Shown here in pieces: positions 5,667-7,634 of a stretch of DNA of 7,634 nt. Where the stretch lies: NCBI GenBank assembly GCA_023412845.1, contig JAEZRH010000076.1, positions 1-7,634 of the forward strand, read 5' to 3'. The DNA comes from Bacillota bacterium. GTDB taxonomy: Bacteria > Bacillota > Clostridia > Oscillospirales > Acutalibacteraceae. A program made the position numbers and the translations under genes. Under the pieces are notes generated by a model. It was given only the letters and a program-made list of their open reading frames with translations. It was not told the DNA's origin and did no database searches. Position 1 is the stretch's first letter. Every line of letters starts with the position of its first letter.

Positions 5667-7023
5667 TGCGGATTACCTCCTGTGCGGTAAAGCGCATATA
5701 TTCACCCTGCCAATGCAGGGGAACGGTCTTGGTTTCGCCGTGCCTGTTTTTTGCAATGATGCATTCGCTCTGGTTTCTGTCCCCGGTTTCATCCGGCGGA
5801 TCGGTATCCTGATAATAATCGTCGCGGTACAGGAACAGCACAATATCGGCGTCCTGTTCAATGGAGCCGGAGTCTCTCAGGTCGGAAAGGACCGGGCGGT
5901 GGTTCGTCCTCTTTTCGCTGTCACGGGCGAGCTGAGAGAGCGTCAGGACCGGCACGTTGAGTTCTTTGGCCATGATTTTCAGGTTTCGTGTGATCTGGGA
6001 AATTTCCTGAACGCGGTTGTCGATCCGCACCGAGGATGTCACCAACTGCAGATAATCAATCACGACGAGGTCGACGTCGCGCAGACGGCGGAGTTTTGCC
6101 TTGATCTCCGGCACGGTAATGGACGGATTGTCGTCAAAATACAGTTCCGTCTTCGACAGGATGTCTCCGGCCTCGATCAGGCGGACCCACTCATCCTCCG
6201 AGAGCTTGCCGGTGCGCAGCTTTGTCCCTTCCACCAGCGCTTCCGTGGAAAGCAGCCTGGAAACGAGCTGCTCCTTGCTCATTTCCAGGGAAAAAAACGC
6301 GACGCGTTTTTCCGCCTTGACGGCGGCGTGTCTGGCAATATTCAGGGCAAAACTCGTTTTGCCCATGCCTGGCCTTGCCCCCAGAAGGATGAAGTCAGTC
6401 CGGTTCAGGCCGGTGATGGTGTCGTCCAGCTCGCGGATCCCGGTGGGGACCCCTTTGTAAAGGTCGGCGTCCGGCGAATTCAGCTTGTCCAGCCGGTCGA
6501 ACTCCTCCACGATGATTTCATTGATGCGCTGGAGGCTCTGCATATTTTTTCCGCGCCGAATGTCAAAAATACGCTGTTCCGCGGAATCCAACAGTGCCGT
6601 GGCGTCCGCTTCCCCGGCCGAGGACTCTTCTATGATATCTCTCGCGGCTGTGATCAGGGTGCGCACGTCGTATTTGTCGCGCACAATGGCCGCGTAGGAT
6701 TCCACGTTAGAAATAGACGGCACGAGCTGCGCGAGCTGCAGCAAATAGGTCTTGCTCTCGGCCTCATCAAAATTCCCGCTTTTTTTCAGGTTTTCGAGGA
6801 CGGTCACGAAGTCGATCGGCCGTCCTTCCGTAAACATCTGCAGCATGACGGAATAGATCCGGCTGTTGGTGCTGAGGTAAAAATAATCCGCGTGAGGCAG
6901 GATCTGCGCAACGCGGTCCATGCAGGAAGCATCCAGAAGGACGGCACCGAGGACAGACTGCTCCGCTTCCGGGCTGAACGGGAGATTCAGTCCTCCGTAC
7001 CCGACTGTTACCGAATCATCCAT
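5659..7023 (-). CDS. dnaB: Replicative DNA helicase DnaB
   Basis: Hexameric RecA-fold helicase that unwinds the replication fork 5'-3' and binds primase through its N-terminal domain. (The Bacillus subtilis orthologue is named dnaC.) The 454 residues comprise the N-terminal domain beginning NLPFSPEAEQSVLGAVLLD (about 13-31), a linker helix around 140-190, and the RecA-like ATPase. The ATPase has Walker A GARPGMGKT (215-223), SLEMSKEQLVSRLLS (about 245-259), Walker B LVVIDYLQL (319-327), and the block LSQLARDSEKR...LSDLRDSGSIEQDADIVLFLYR (about 362-400). No intein or insertion interrupts the motifs. The ATG at 7023 has GGAGG (7034-7030) 6 nt upstream. The gene follows rplI after 40 bp and overlaps the start of tilS by 8 bp. 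Identification is secure. Confidence 0.97.
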   Translation of the reverse strand: MDDSVTVGYGGLNLPFSPEAEQSVLGAVLLDASCMDRVAQILPHADYFYLSTNSRIYSVMLQMFTEGRPIDFVTVLENLKKSGNFDEAESKTYLLQLAQLVPSISNVESYAAIVRDKYDVRTLITAARDIIEESSAGEADATALLDSAEQRIFDIRRGKNMQSLQRINEIIVEEFDRLDKLNSPDADLYKGVPTGIRELDDTITGLNRTDFILLGARPGMGKTSFALNIARHAAVKAEKRVAFFSLEMSKEQLVSRLLSTEALVEGTKLRTGKLSEDEWVRLIEAGDILSKTELYFDDNPSITVPEIKAKLRRLRDVDLVVIDYLQLVTSSVRIDNRVQEISQITRNLKIMAKELNVPVLTLSQLARDSEKRTNHRPVLSDLRDSGSIEQDADIVLFLYRDDYYQDTDPPDETGDRNQSECIIAKNRHGETKTVPLHWQGEYMRFTAQEVIRSE

Positions 7024-7063
7024 ACCGCGCCTCCATGCAGTTCACCGCGACTTCCGGGTAAAG

Positions 7064-7510
7064 TCATTCCTCCGTGACAAGCACATACATCTTGGCTGAA
7101 ATGCCGGAAAAAAGTTTCACTTCAAATTCGTATGTGCCGCACGCCTTGATTTCATCCGCCAAGACGATTTTCCGCTTGTCGACATCCGCATGCAGGCTGC
7201 CTTTGAGCTGATCGGAAATTTCCTTCGCAGTGACCGAACCGAAAAGCCTACCGCCCTGCCCGGATTTAACGGCGATCTTCAGAGTCTTGCCCTCAAGCAG
7301 GGATGCCGTTTTGCGGGCCTCCTCCATCTCCTGCTTTCTGTGGTATTCCTTCGCGTCCTGGGCGCTTTTCAGTTCGCTGATCACCTGTGTGTTCGCTTCT
7401 TTGGCCAGCTTTCGGGGCAGCAGGAAATTGTGCGCGAAGCCGTCACTCACCTGAACGAGCTCCCCCTTCTTTCCGGACCCTTTGACATCTTCAAGCAATA
7501 CTACTTTCAT
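7064..7510 (-). CDS. rplI: 50S ribosomal protein L9 (bL9)
   Basis: Large-subunit protein that binds 23S rRNA near the L1 stalk base and helps maintain reading-frame fidelity. Its 148 residues show the standard layout: an N-terminal RNA-binding domain (MKVVLLEDVKGSGKKGELVQVSDGFAHNFLLP, residues 1-32), a long charged connecting helix, and a C-terminal domain with KSGQGGRLFGSVTAKEI (about 82-98). The usual GYARNFL is GFAHNFL here, a mild change. The ATG at 7510 has a strong GGAGG (7521-7517) 6 nt upstream. The neighbours, a DHHA1 protein upstream and dnaB downstream, form the conserved gdpP-rplI-dnaB group of Firmicutes. Confidence 0.97.
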   Translation of the reverse strand: MKVVLLEDVKGSGKKGELVQVSDGFAHNFLLPRKLAKEANTQVISELKSAQDAKEYHRKQEMEEARKTASLLEGKTLKIAVKSGQGGRLFGSVTAKEISDQLKGSLHADVDKRKIVLADEIKACGTYEFEVKLFSGISAKMYVLVTEE

Positions 7511-7535
7511 GGCTAACCTCCAAAAAATTCATAGC

Positions 7536-7634
7536 TTACTGTGTGACCTTCTGGATCGCCGCAACAAGCATGCCTTTCGCCTGTTCGGACGAGATCCGGT
7601 CCAGCTGCGCGCCCGCCATGGTAAGGTGGCCGCC
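7536..7634 (-). CDS. gdpP: C-terminal end of a DHH/DHHA1 phosphoesterase, probably GdpP (c-di-AMP phosphodiesterase)
   Basis: Only the last 32 codons are present, with stop TAA at 7538-7536. They begin GGHLTMAGAQL, the glycine-rich GGH...AG motif that closes DHHA1 domains, and end in a short helix-like tail (SSEQAKGMLVAAIQKVTQ). GdpP is a membrane protein that hydrolyses the second messenger c-di-AMP, and in Firmicutes it usually lies directly upstream of rplI, as here (25-bp gap). The motif supports a DHHA1 protein; the specific name rests mainly on the neighbourhood. Another DHH phosphoesterase is possible. Confidence 0.8.
   Translation of the reverse strand, partial: GGHLTMAGAQLDRISSEQAKGMLVAAIQKVTQ

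Noticed and set aside
4740..5690. 316-codon open frame on the plus strand
   Set aside because: It lies opposite tilS and shows no family motif.
5605..7077. 490-codon open frame on the plus strand
   Set aside because: It spans the whole of dnaB on the opposite strand and crosses the tilS junction. DnaB motifs on the minus strand are unambiguous.

Overview
All coding in this window lies on the minus strand, so genes are described from the right end to the left. The proteins resemble those of Firmicutes, class Clostridia. The FtsH, HPRT, TilS and GyrB-like sequences, moderately high GC and AGGAGG-type Shine-Dalgarno (SD) sites suggest the Oscillospiraceae/Ruminococcaceae side of the class. That placement is inferred from sequence style; no marker gene was searched.

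Right block (7634 to 1783): a compact co-directional run of housekeeping genes. It holds the last 32 codons of a DHH/DHHA1 protein (probably gdpP, c-di-AMP phosphodiesterase), rplI (ribosomal protein bL9), dnaB (replicative helicase), tilS (tRNA-Ile lysidine synthetase), hpt (hypoxanthine phosphoribosyltransferase) and ftsH (membrane AAA+ zinc protease). Gaps are 25 and 40 bp, followed by two overlaps (dnaB/tilS 8 bp, tilS/hpt about 20 bp) and a 51-bp gap before ftsH. The cluster reads as one operon joining two conserved neighbourhoods, gdpP-rplI-dnaB and tilS-hpt-ftsH. It links replication, translation, purine salvage and membrane proteolysis. Its main promoter must lie beyond the right edge. 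A weak candidate internal promoter sits in an AT-rich patch inside tilS.

Middle (1782 to 1484): 299 bp without a convincing gene but full of secondary structure. Two nearly identical hairpins, sharing a 21-bp exact core, bracket a roughly 105-bp segment that can fold into a multibranched structure. The hairpin next to ftsH is probably its terminator. A third hairpin followed by a T-rich run lies directly in front of the SD site of the next gene. This is the most unusual part of the window.

Left block (1483 to the left edge): the first 494 codons of a divergent GyrB/ParE-family type IIA topoisomerase subunit. It keeps the ATPase and TOPRIM hallmarks but differs from canonical GyrB at several normally invariant positions. 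It is cut by the window edge.

No mobile-element protein, CRISPR array, rRNA or convincing tRNA was seen. I see no clear new multi-gene system. The points worth checking are the structured intergenic element, the leader hairpin, two non-ATG start regions (ftsH and hpt), a strong hairpin inside the end of tilS, and the divergent topoisomerase.
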